64,000 nucleotides of DNA from Pelecanus crispus (lineage: Eukaryota > Chordata > Aves > Pelecaniformes > Pelecanidae), in contig NC_134656.1 in the NCBI RefSeq assembly GCF_030463565.1, positions 1,617,001-1,681,000 of the forward strand. The letters run 5' to 3'. The notes beneath the pieces are model-generated. The model was not told the origin of the DNA. It searched no databases and saw nothing but the letters and a program-made list of their open reading frames with translations. Numbering within the stretch: position 1 is the first letter of the stretch; each line of letters begins with the position of its first letter. Made by a program: the position numbers and the translations under genes. Below are positions 24,020-36,600 of the stretch, in pieces.

Positions 24020-24666
24020 TCACTTCTGCTCCGCCTCGTCAGCCACTGCGGTCACCTCAATGGCGGCGGCGGCGTGCTCGTCCCCGGCGGCCTCGGTGGC
24101 ACCGGACGGGACGGTCACGACCGTGCTCCCACCGGGAGCCATTTGTGTCACGTTCTGGATGGTCGTGCCGAGTCCCGGCAGCGTCAGCAGCTGGAAGGGG
24201 CTCACCACCTTCACAACCGTGCTGCCATCCTGGACCGCGGCCGTGCTCAGCACCGTCAGGTTGGAAGCGTCCGGGTGGATCTCCACCGTACCGGGGAAGG
24301 TGGAGCCGGCGGAGGCCAGTACCGTGTACCCCCCCAGCAGCGGGGAGGCCGGCGAGCTGGCGGCGGGAGGCTGGGACGGGCTCTTCCCCAGCACCGAGGG
24401 CGGGAGGGCTGAGACCACTTTGCCGAGAGGGAGGTTGGCAAGCTGGGAGACGGGGACGCCGGGGGTGACGGCGAGCTGCGCCGGCTGGGGCAGGACTTGG
24501 GAGGTGATGGCAGCTGGTCCGGAGGTGGCCCTGGTCAGCCTGGGACGTTTTAAAGGCGTGGGGACGGAGACAGGCGTGAGGGTCATCAGGACGTTGTTGA
24601 GATGCTGTGATTTGTGCTTCAGCTCCTTCGCTCGCTTGCGGTGCTCGTCACACTGCTGCTCCAGAG
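24020..24666 (-). CDS. GMEB2: GMEB2 last coding exon
   Basis: Acceptor ctcttctctctccag. Encodes residues 318-532: the end of the coiled coil ([20 protein letters not shown]), then MTLTPVSVP and a long uncharged Ser/Thr/Pro/Val region, ending [12 protein letters not shown]-stop. The C-terminal third is the best-conserved part with mammalian GMEB2 (for example [14 protein letters not shown]). Confidence 0.96.
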
Positions 24667-27600
24667 CTGGAGAGAGAAGAGGGTTGGCTCAGCCCGGACC
24701 TGGGATGAGCTTCCCAGGGACCGTGGCAATGCCTGGAGCAGCACGGCCGGTCCCACTGCGGCTTAAACCAGCGTGCACCAGCTTTAACACAAATCCCACT
24801 TTCTTACGCAGAAAGGAAACGTGCTGGCAGTGATGAGAAGTGCCGGAGCACCGGCGCGTCCCACAGGCTTACCTGCCAAATCCCGCGTGTACTGCTCCCT
24901 CGAGCGATCCATCTGACACTTGTGGCTGGCCAGCACCTTCTTGACCAGATCCAGCATACCGAAGTTCTGGACTACGTTGTTGAGTAAAACAGCATCTTAA
25001 AAACAAGACACAGATCTTTAAGGAAAGCAAAAATCCCCTACGCAAAGTATTTAAGGCTTGGTAAAAAGCCACAGGACAGCAAACAGATTCAGCTGAGACA
25101 GCCAAAGTCTGCAGGAGAGTAACGCAAGAGGCTGGGGAAGAGAAGACAGGAGAAGTCATGGGAAAGTGCAAGGGGTCACTAGCGTATAAACAGTCCTCTC
25201 CTGCTTAGCAGCGGTGATAAGAAATCTGCTGGCACAGTAGCTGGGTGCTGCATTGCTATTCCGATGGCCTAAATTCCACCTCAGCTCCCAAGCCAAGCGC
25301 TTGTCCAGACCCAGAGCCAGCAGGCAGGAAGCCGCAGGCACAGGGAACTGGAGAACCGAGGCCACCTGAAGCATCCCCGAGCACAGCCGAGAGCCTCCCC
25401 AGGGAGCAGCCAGGAATGGGATTGAGTTACGATGAACTACGTCCCTACAGTGCCACCCAGACATCCCTAAGGAGAAAAAAAATCCACAAGCCCCTCTCCT
25501 GAGACGCCTCTGAGCACCCGTGCCCAGGTCCTTACCAGCGAGCTGCAGCGGGGGATCCTGCGCTCGCTGCTGCAGGCCCTTCATGGTCTCCAGTAGCTCC
25601 TGATGGAACTCATGGATTATTTCTTCCAGGAGACCCGTGTCCTTCAGGCCTCGCCAGAAAGCAAAGGTGTCATCTGGAGAAAGAGAAAGCAAGGGAGAAC
25701 TTCAAAATCCTCGGCGGGGGCGTTGAACGGTGCTCCGCTCTGGGTTCCCCTTCTGGCCCCTGCAAGGGTGAAGCCTCCCAGGTACAGGGTGCTGGGGCAA
25801 AGCCCAGTGGGAGCTGTGCCCGAAGGAGGGGCAGCTGGAAAAGGACACATGGTCCCCATCCTCTGTCACACAAACAGGACACCGATGCTACAGAAAAGCC
25901 CGTTGCTCAAAGCACACAGAGGAGCAAGAATGATTTTTATGACCAGTCTGATTTTTTTTTTTTTTCCTCCCCTAGAGCCACACCAAGCATCTGGCCAACG
26001 CTTTGACATATCAGTGCTTAGAAACAACTTCATCCCAAGACGATGGCGCCGTCAGACCGCACACAGGCGGGATATAACGCAGCCCTACGCGCCCGTAAGT
26101 GGCAAACGAATAATCCCAGTGGAGGCTCAAGCAGGGCTGCTCTGGGCAGCCAGGTCCTGCTCCTCATCCCTGCCGTTTCCCTTTTTCCCTACGCCTCCTC
26201 CATCCTCTGCCCCAGACGCCCCGAGCCCGGCAGCATCCCAAGCCGTACCTCCGATGCTGGTGCTCCAATCGCTGGCATCCTCGCATGTTTCTATGGTAAT
26301 CGTGGCTGGGGATCCGTTCACTGCAACCAATAGCAAAAAAGAAAAGAAAAAAAAAAAAAAAACCCCAAGTCCTGATTTTTCTCTGTATTTTTCATGGGCT
26401 GCTTTTGAGGGAAGCACTCCCTTGCTGCATTTCTGCAACTTCTCCTTTTTATGGCATAGGAGTGCTTTTATTTGAATGTAGCTCTCAAAGCTGAACGGAG
26501 AGAGATGCCCAAGTGGCCGGTGAAGCCGCACGCAGTTGCTGTGCCAGCAGTATTTATTTTTTCCACACTGGAGTGCAATACCCCAGGGATTACTTCTGCA
26601 ACCCTTGCACAAGAACACACGCCCAAGAGCAGCGCTTCCCTCCCGTTCCCCCCTGCGTACACACGAGTATGGCTTAGGGCAAAAGTCAAACAGATTTAGA
26701 GTCTGATTTTTTTTTTTTTTTTTTGGCAATCCTTTTTTGCCCAGCTTACAGTTTGCAGGACTGGGATGGCCGGAGGGTTTCGAAAGCCTGGAAGGGGAGA
26801 GCATCCTCCTGCTGCGCAGGGGTGCAGGGGGGCTGGCTCCCTCCCTCCCTCCAGCTCTGCCAAATCTCAGCGGTTTTTGTTACCATAGAGCCAGGGGAAC
26901 CGGCGTCATTTAAGCCGTGCGCAGGAGCGGGAGGAACGGGAATCCGGCCAGAGGCCCGCGGTGGTGCGCGGAAGGAGCATTTGTAACGCTCAGCCACTGC
27001 CATTAAATCCAATTACTCTGCTCCTTTACTCTGCAGCCTTCAGGGCTCTGCTTATTCCAGCGCAGCCCAGCAGCGCGGGAAGCGTCCCCCCGTTAGCGAG
27101 CTGATGTCCACGGTTAACGGGAGGGCTCAGGACACGCTGCACCGTGCATCAGCACCGGCTTCCCCACAACACCGGGCCGTGGTGCCGAAGGCGCTCGGCA
27201 GAGCCGGCAAAGGGGCTCGCCCTGTCCTTGCTGTGCTCCCACAGACACCATCAGGAGCTCGGGGTGGGGGGCTCTTTGGGGGCTGTTCTGAACTCTCAGA
27301 AGTATAAAAGTACTTAGAAATTAGACAGCTTTCCAATAAAATAGTTGCCTGTAACTATAGGTCAAATTAAGTTTAGGGCAACAGCTATGTGGCCGCAACA
27401 GCATTTAAATCCAGTTTTATAAACTACATGCATGAGTGCAGATAAAAAAAAAAAAATCTGTTGTATCCCCTGGTTCTCTTTAATCTTTCATCAGACAAAC
27501 CCAGTAACAGTTCAACCAGGGAGCCTTAAATGAAAATCCCTAAATTATTCTGGAAGAATTCAGGTTAGAGCCAGGGGGAGGAGGGACTCCTACCCTGGCA

Positions 27601-30600
27601 CCCTGCACGGCAGGAGAAGCCAGGCTGATCCCTGCCTCCCGGGACAAGCACTACGGACACAGTGCCCGACCGGCAGCGAGGACAGAAGGGAACTTCATCG
27701 AGCAACAACTACTGTTTTCTTACAGATTAATTGCAGTCTTCTGCTTCAGCTACACAGTTTGGGGTAAGGCAGGAGGCCAGAAGGGCGGCTCTTCGGGTCA
27801 TGCAGTGTTACAGAGCAACTAGGTGAGTTATTGCATCCCTGCCGAGATGCTCTAACAACGACTCTGCCTAGCTCTGCTATGGGGAATCCTGCAACAGAGC
27901 AGGGAGAGAAAGCAGAGGATAAAACAACCCGCCAAGCCAAAAAGAGAGGCACCCGTAAGGGGCGTTGGTTACGCGGCATTCGTCGTGCTTTAATGCTTCA
28001 AAGCCCCTGTTTCGGGTGCGAGGAACGGCTGGACGTACCATCCGTGGAAGCGGGAGTGAGAGGGATGTACTCCGTCGATGACTGGCTGGTTAAGGACACC
28101 CGGGCTCCGGTCAGGTCGATTTTGGTGCTCCGGCAGGTGTTGGAACAGACCTTCGCGTGCTGGTAGAAATCCAGCTCTCCCGAGTCCATGATCTTCCTGA
28201 AAGACAGGGAGCAAGCACAGGGACAGGCACGTCAGCGGGAGCAGAGAGCTCCGAGATGCAGCTCGTGGCAGCCTTCACCCCCAAACTTCTCGAAGTCCCA
28301 GATGAAAAGCAAAAGCCAGGAGAGCAGGCAGAGGCAACAGTCTGAATTTCCCTTGACAAGTCCCCCTGTGTCCTGACCTTAGGGGCAGCACTAAGAGTTA
28401 ATTAAAGCAGCATCCACGGCCCGCTCCATCCTGGCCACACGCACAAATCCAACAGCCACGCAATACTCCAGTGGTGGTAAAGCCTTGCAGGAGGCTGGGA
28501 TGGGGAGAAAAAAGCCCGTCGTGCTGTAGCTGTGGTAAAGGACTGGAGCAGATCCTGTTTCTGACCACTTCCCTGCCACATCCGCATCCTCCCGCGGGAT
28601 GGAGGAGGGGGAGCGGGGCTTCAGCACTCTGAAAAGGTTCCTCTCCAAGTCCAACCCAGAGAGGATGGATTTCCTTAGTCCAACAAAGTCCTTTTCTTCA
28701 CCACTGGAGCACTCAACTTGGGCCGAGAGGCTCAAGACACACATGAGCTTTTCCTAAGGCTATATCCCTGTAAAACTAAACATGCCCTGAGAAGCATCGG
28801 GACAAACCACACTGCTCACAGCAGATCTTCTGCTGGCTAGAAGCCTTCAGGGAAAACGTACCGCTTAGAGCCCAACACTGCCATTCCCGTAACGGCAGCA
28901 AAGTGGGGAGAGCTTTTCCCCGTCACCCTGGGCCATGCTCCCGTGCAGCAGTTTTATCCACGCCCTGTGATGCTGAACAGGGTCCTCCTCCCTGGCATCT
29001 CCTGACCTGCTCCGAGGAGGAGCACTTCGGGACATGGTTTAGTCTAGTCTACCCTTGATTGGCTTAGAGTAGACTTGGTAGTGTAGGTTAATGGTTGGAC
29101 TGGATGATCTTAAAGGTCTTTTCCAACCTAAGCGATTCTATGATTCTATGAGGACATCCCCCACCTTTGTACAAGCAACACACACCCACCCCGAGCGTGG
29201 CCACGCACCCGTGGGGCTCCCGATGGCAGAGGCAGAGCTGCCCCGTCCTGCTGCTCTCCCACCTCCCAACAGCAGGGCAACGCGTGGCCTCCAAACAGGC
29301 TGGTTTCAGAGCCAGTCCCACCTCTGAGCAGGCTCTTCTGCACGGGGGTCTGTGATTTTAACTAGGAACCCTCACTGGGACTGATGAACTGGTTTGTTTA
29401 GGGAGGAGAGAGGAAGGAGAAGAGAAGGTCCCAGTCTGGTCCCACCAGCACCTTCCCCCCGTGCACGCCTGCAACTCCCAGGAGAAGTTCGGCTGACGTC
29501 GCAGTCCGGGGCTGAGAGAGCAAGAAGGCTCTTCCTTTTTGACTCTACACCACATAAAAAGAGATGGGGCATAACCCTATTTATAAACTAAAGTAAGGTC
29601 TCTCAGCTCAAGCAAAGGAGGTTGCAACATTGGCATACGTGATCTTCCCAGTCTAAGTGAGCTGTCTCCAAGGCATTCCTGGGCTTTGCTGGCCAACACC
29701 GACCTGAGCTTCCCAGGATTTGCTCCCATGGGCTGCTGGGCTTGCCTTCACACATTCCTTGTGAAGTTGTTTTTTTCCTTAAAAGATCTGCCTTGCCAAA
29801 AGTATAAGCCTATTATGCAAAATCTACGTGGAGCAAAAGCTGCTTAGAAGGAATATGGGAGATGCCTGCATTGAAGCAGAAGAATACAGGCAAAGGCAAC
29901 GTCACCCTGTGAAAAGAGCATAAAGCCACTGACAGTTCCTGGGGAAAGAGGTGATGCGTTTTTATCCTGCCTACAGGCAGAGACAGACTTTAATTAAATC
30001 ACAGTCTCAGGCTGGTGTTCAGGAAAACCATAGAAGAATTAAATTGCCGTAGTTAAGACTCGAGAAAAGAAATGCTTGCATAAATAAGCTTTAAATAAGT
30101 TCTTGGAAAAAAAAAAAAAAAGGTGTTATAAAGCAGACATACTGCAGCAGGAGCGTTAGTTCATGACCAGACTTCCATTTGGTAGGTCACACTGAGAACC
30201 TGTAGACAGCATGGCCCAACCACCACTGGCCATTGAAATTTTCAATGGCCTTATGCCAGCTGGGAACTTGGTGTGGTTCAAGTCCTAAAAAGACCAGGGA
30301 AGCATTTGTTGCCCCAAATTATTCCCTAGGCACAAGGATAAAGCAAAGCCATTGGGCAGACCACATTTGGGGCCAGGCTGTTAAGACAAATGTTCAGTGG
30401 TGCATTTGCTCTCTCAGCAGCAGAACAACCGTGCCAAAGGCTCTTCCCACCCCACCGTTATAGAATCATAGAATCGTTTAGGTTGGAAAAGACCTTAAGA
30501 TCATCCAGTCCAACCATTAACCTACACTACCAAGTCTACTCTAAGCCAATCAAGGGTAGACCAGACTGAACCATGTCCCCAAGTGCCACCTCTGCCCGTT

Positions 30601-33600
30601 TTTGAACACTTCCAGGGATGGTGACTCCCCCACCTCTCTGGGCAGCCTGTTCCAATGCTTGACCACCCTTTCTGTGAAGAAATTTTTCTTAATTTCCAAC
30701 CTAAACCTCCCCTGGTGCAGCTTAAGCCCATTTCCTCTCATCCTATCGCTAACTACCTGGGAGAAGAGCCCAACACCCCCCTCCCTGCCCCCTCCTTTCA
30801 GGCAGTTGTAGAGACCGATCAGGTCTCCCCTCAGCCTCCTCTTCTCCAGGCTGAGCACCCCCAGCTCCCTCAGCCGCTCCCCACCAGCCCTGTGCTCCAG
30901 ACCCTGCCCCAGCTCCGCTGCCCTTCTCTGGACACGCTCCAGCGCCTCAATGTCCTCCTTGTGCTGAGGGGCCCAAAACTGGACACAGCATTCCAGGTGC
31001 GGCCTCACCAGTGCCGAGCACAGGGGGACAATCCCTGCCCTGCTCCTGCTGGCCACGCTATTCCTGATACAAGCCAGGATGCTGTTGGCCTTCTTGGCCA
31101 CCTGGGCACACTGCTGGCTCATGTTCAGCCGCTGTCAACCAACACCCCCAGGTCCTTTTCGGCCAGGCAGCTTTCCAGCCACTCTTCCCCAAGCCTGCAG
31201 CGCTGCATGGGGTTGTTGTGACCCAAGTGCAGGACCTGGCCCTTGGCCTTGTTGAACCTCACACAGTTGGCCACAGCCCTTCGGTCCAGCCTGTCCAGGT
31301 CCCTCTGCAGGGCCATCCCACCCTCCAGCAGATCGACACTCCCACCCAGCTTGGTGTCGTCTGCAAACTTACTGAGGGTGCACTCAATCCCCTCATCCAG
31401 ATCATCGATAAAGATATTAAACAAGGCTGGCCCTTGGCTATCCTCCAGAATGAAGAAGTTTCCGCTGTTGCCCTGCAGATACAAACGAAGAGACTAACCG
31501 GAGCATGATCCCGTTCATCCGAATTGCCCGCTTCCAATCCTTCAGGGTTGACTTGCCCGCCAAGTGGACAAACTCCTTGGGACTAATTAGGTGATCGTCA
31601 AACTGCAAGAGGCAGAAGGGCATCATCAGTGTGACAAGCCATAAAATAACGAGAGCATGCCCCGCGAGCGTGATTCAGCAGCGGAGCCAGGCCGCCTGCA
31701 TGGCATCTCCCGGTGCCCAGCAGTGGAGCTGCGTCGCAGCCTCAACGTGCTTTTTAAATAATAGCACCAAAACAGATGGCTGACACGCACTTCCCCACCT
31801 TAGAGAACACTGACCGAGTTAAAAAAAATTAAAGCCAAATATTGCTTTCATGGATGGTTAGTTAACAGCTGCTCAAAGCCAAGGGTTTGGGGGTGTGTGC
31901 AGCAGAGAGGAGTTTGCTAAACGCCCAGCCCAGGCAGGGCAGCTGGAAAAAACACCCGTAGCTTATGCAAAGTATCATTAACAGCAGCGAGCTGCTCACG
32001 CTCCCACTAACGAGCAGACTCACAACAAAAGCTGGGCTTCTGCCAGCGACATTTGGGTCCAGGGACATGCTATGCCCTGCGTAAGCGAGGGAAGGAGAAG
32101 CCCATTCGGTCTTTGACCTCCTGCTACCGAGCCCAACCATCGATATCAGCGAAACCTCTGGCCTCTCTCACAGCACACACCCACTTCTGCCGAAAACCAG
32201 CTTTAGGGAGTTGGCACGTACCGTATGAGCAGCCAGCTCTTCCCCCTTCTTTTACTGCCCTTCACACCCAGCTGTGCCTCAACCCATGAGCTGACCTAAA
32301 AGCAACGTGCAGAATCGGGCAGTCCTCTAAAGAGCTGCTTTACGGCCCATCTCGGAAAGGATTTCCCAAGTCTAGGCTTCCTCTTTTCAATGCCCATGTT
32401 GACCAACGTAGAGCTCGCTCGCCATTACGGCATGAGAAACTGCTTCTCTGAAGAAGCGCGTGGGCTTCAGTGCAAAGAGAAGACTGATTTTAGGCAGTGG
32501 CAGCAGCATTATCTGCAGCGAACTTGTCCTCTGCCTCGGGGACGGAAAAGACCATCTCTCCTATGAAGGGCAAGGAGCATCCTTTGGAAAGCCCTCTTGC
32601 AACAGAGCCCAGAGGAGACACTCGCTCAGCAGGGGATTGTTGAGTCCGTGTATAAATGCCAGCGATTGCTTACGACAGCATCACACACGGTACGGTCCTG
32701 GAAATGAAAGTTTGCCCCTGCTCCCCAAATTCATGCAAATTTTAACCATTCAATAGGTCCCTTACCAATAATCTTCTCAACAACTTCTCAACTTTCTCTC
32801 AAACTGAGCGGACGCTGCAAGTACCCAAATTTCTCAAACTCTCCAATAATGTGGTTAAATTGAGGCAGCATCTCTCCACCCAGGACTGCTCAACTTGGCC
32901 GAAAAAACAAATATCAGGTACAACAGTACCAAGAATTTCCTCCTCTCCCACCACAATGTGGTTCTAATGCAAAGCAGCTTACTAAAGGAAATCAAAAGCA
33001 GGACAGGCCAGGTGAGCCTGCAACGTGGGCATGGGAAGGCATGAGTCCAGCGCCAGGGACCTTTATTCTCACCTGCACACACTTCACATTGATCCCAGGG
33101 CACACGAATTTTCTCCAGATGAGGTTGGCTTTGCTGTCCCCGCAGGTGATGGGGTAGACAATCTCTGCCTCCAAACTGTCCTCATCTTCAGCCATCTTCA
33201 CTTCTCACAGGGAACAGAGGAAGGGACAGATCGAAAAGAAATGTGAGTTGCAGCCCCCGATTCACCACCCTGATGCACACACAGAGCGATAAAGCAGTTT
33301 TGAAGCTCAGAATTAAAAAAAAAAAAAAAAGTAGACGATGCATGGTGGGGTGTGTTGGGGTTTGTGACCACCATACACTTGCAGTTTGCTACTAAAGCAT
33401 CCAACCACCCCAAATTCTCGGGCAAAACAGCACAGGCAGATTTATACTGATCTGGCCACAGCTGAACGTGTGAAATCTGAGAAGTCAGTGGCCAGGGCTG
33501 AAAAAATTCAACTCTTGATAAAAATGAAAGGAACGATGTTGTTCAGGTAGTTATACATTCATCTCTGGTTTTAGAGTGCAACCTGTTTAAGGCAACTCCA

Positions 33601-36600
33601 GCCCAGCTGGTTACGGTCTTTGCTCACTAAATTCACTTTTACTTGTAACCAAAGCCAGCCAGTTTGCTGCAGAACTGCCATCCCCGTCGCAGGCTGGAAG
33701 GGCAGGAGCCAGCGCTGGCCAGGGACGGGGTCTCATCCTGCACCAGGAGAGGGCAGCAGCAGCCCAGGCAGCAGCTGCCAGCTCCCTTCCCGTCACCCAG
33801 CCCCTGCGCCTCTCCAGGCTCCCCGTGATGCCAGGGAGAGCATCCCTGGCATCCCCAGGAGAACAAGGAGAGCATCCCTGGTACCCCCAGGAGAACGTCC
33901 CTGGTACCCCCAGGAGAACAAGGAAAGCATCCCTGGCACCCCCAGGAGAACATCCCTGGTACCCCCAGGAGAACAAGGAAAGCATCCCTGGCACCCCCAG
34001 GAGAGCATCCCTGGCACCCCCAGGAGAACAAGGAGAGCATCCCTGGCACCCCCAGGAGAACAAGAACATCCCTGTTACCCCCAGGAGAACAAGGAAAGCA
34101 TCCCTGGCACCCCCAGGAGAGCATCCCTGGCACCCCCAGGAGAACAAGAACATCCCTGGTACCCCCAGGAGAACAAGGAAAGCATCCCTGGCACCCCCAG
34201 GAGAACATCCCTGGTACCCCCAGGAGAACAAGGAAAGCATCCCTGGCACCCCCAGGAGAGCATCCCTGGCACCCCCAGGAGAACAAGAACATCCCTGGCA
34301 CCCCCAGGAGAACAAGGAGAGCATCCCTGGCACCCCCAGGAGAACATCCCTGGCACCCCCAGGAGAACATCCCTGGCACCCCCAGGAGAACAAGGAGAGC
34401 ATCCCTGGCACCCCCAGGAGAGCATCCCTGGCACCCCCAGGAGAACAAGGAGCACATCCCCGGTATCCCCAGGAGCACATCCCCGGTCCCAGCCGGCAGC
34501 TCTTCGCAGCAGTGCCCGAACCCTCTCGTCCAGCACCAGCGCAGCTCTGGTGGAGCTGGCACGGCTCAGCCGAGGGGCTATGGCACGGGCTGAACCTACC
34601 TAGGACCGCTTCCTTCAGATGCGTGGAGGCTGTAAAGGCAGCAGCAGCCGCAGCAGCTGCATTTTCGGTCTCCAGCGTGTCCTCGTTTATGTCACCGCTG
34701 GTAAGAGAGTCGGAGAGGCAGAGTTAAGCCACGCGGATGTGCCACCCCCCCACACCCGATGCCCCACGGAGACACTGCTTCCAACGTCACGCAGACTGCA
34801 TTTTCTTACAAGAGCTAAAAGTCGGCTCTGGTTTTGAGAGGCTCAGCTCTGTTTTTCCGCATGGAGCTGAAGAGCCCCGCAGCAGGCAGGCAGGACGGCT
34901 GCCAGCAGCTCACCTCCCTTTTAATCCCAGCCCCACGGAGCTGCCCCCAGCGCAGCCCGTGCAGGGGAGCTGGCGTGGAGGGATGCTGTCAGCACGGTCC
35001 CTCGCTCAGAAGTCGCTGCCAGCCTCTGGCAGCTCTGCCTGAGAAGATTTCCCCAGGAAAAACACATGTGAAACATGCTGCCGCTGTCTGGGCGATGGAC
35101 TGGCTGAGTCCCCCCGGTAAGCGGGATGCTCCCAGGAGCAGGACCTCAAGGAGCCGCAAACGCTACAAAGGAGTTCGACAAACCCCAACAGTGGATCTGT
35201 GAGCAGAGATAACATAACGTGAGCTACAGACCCTCGTGATCCGATCTCTGAGCCTCTTACCACTCAGTATACCCCTGATACTAACTAACAGCTGGCTATC
35301 CGACCGCTTTCATCCCCCCCACCCCGGAGACCTCCGGTTTCTCTTGGTGCTTTGCAGATGGAGACACACAGCCCGTCCTGCACAGCATCCACACCCTCAC
35401 TGTTCGCCCGTTCCAGCTCTCGCTGCGGCGTACAAAGCCCCAAGCCCTTCTAACGAGCTTTGGTGGACGCTCAGATGGGAAAGGCATGAAGGGCCGCAAT
35501 CCGGGACACGCTCCTCACCCCCTCGGCTGGGAGGCTCCTGCGCAAGGGAGGAAGCCCACGGTGGGACCCTTATGGATCCGCCCCGTGCGTCACGGCCAGC
35601 TCCCAGCAGGGACCGTTCCTAATGGGTTTTTGTGCATTTGGTTTTGTTGTTGAAGATGGCTAATGACCATAGCAAGCGTGCTGGACCTCTTTGAGGTCCT
35701 GCAAGAGTGGGGAAGCAACAGTTAACTTTTCACATATTTCAGCATATAAACTTCCTAAAGACGACTGTAAGGAGAAAATAGGTTTAAACCTGAAAATGAC
35801 CCCATTTTGGCACCACGGATGAATTAAAAGAATGGTCCTAGTGACTCACTGGCAACCACATTTCCCGTCCGCGGTGCCACAGGGACAAGCAGATTCAAGA
35901 GCAACTGGTTTTTCCATCCTGGCCTCCTAACACACGGCTCCGGGGTGGAACTGCAGCTTCAAAGCATCCCTCCCCTCGCCAGCTGCAGGGCAGGTACCTG
36001 GCGGGGAGCAGCACCCAGATAAGGGAACCGGCGTGGGTGGCAACTCAGCCTCACCGGGTGAATAACTCGGGAGATGCTGCTTAGAATCATAGAATCATAG
36101 AATCATTTAGGTTGGAAAAGACCTTTAAGATCATCCAGTCCAACCATTAACCCACACTACCAAGTCTACTCTAAGCCAGTCAAGGGTAGACCAGACTGAA
36201 CCATGTCCCCAAGTGCCACCTCTGCCCGTTTTTTGAACACTTCCAGGGATGGGGACTCCCCCACCTCTCTGGGCAGCCTGTTCCAATGCTTGACCACCCT
36301 TTCCGTAAAGAAATTTTTCCTAATTTCCAACCTAAACCTCCCCTGGCGCAGCTTAAGCCCATTCTTCAGAGAAGCGAGAGCTGAAGGCAGCCCCAGTTGC
36401 GGAAAAAAGGCACCACGGGATGCCACGCTGCCTCTGCGGCTCGCAGCGACCAGCGACGCAGACCCTGGGAGGGGAAGGCGTTGGATAACGTAAAAGGACT
36501 GGAAAAGGTAAACTCGGAGCCAACGCATTTGCACACAGGGGAACGTTACAGAAGCGGCAGTTTGGCACGAGAAAAATGGAAGAATTGTAACCTGGTTTTT

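Noticed and set aside
33611-34727. Repetitive frames of about 300 codons on both strands (GCSPGGARD and PPGEQEHPW types)
   Set aside because: The intronic 24/32-bp array explains them; frame rotation between units is incompatible with selection on a protein.
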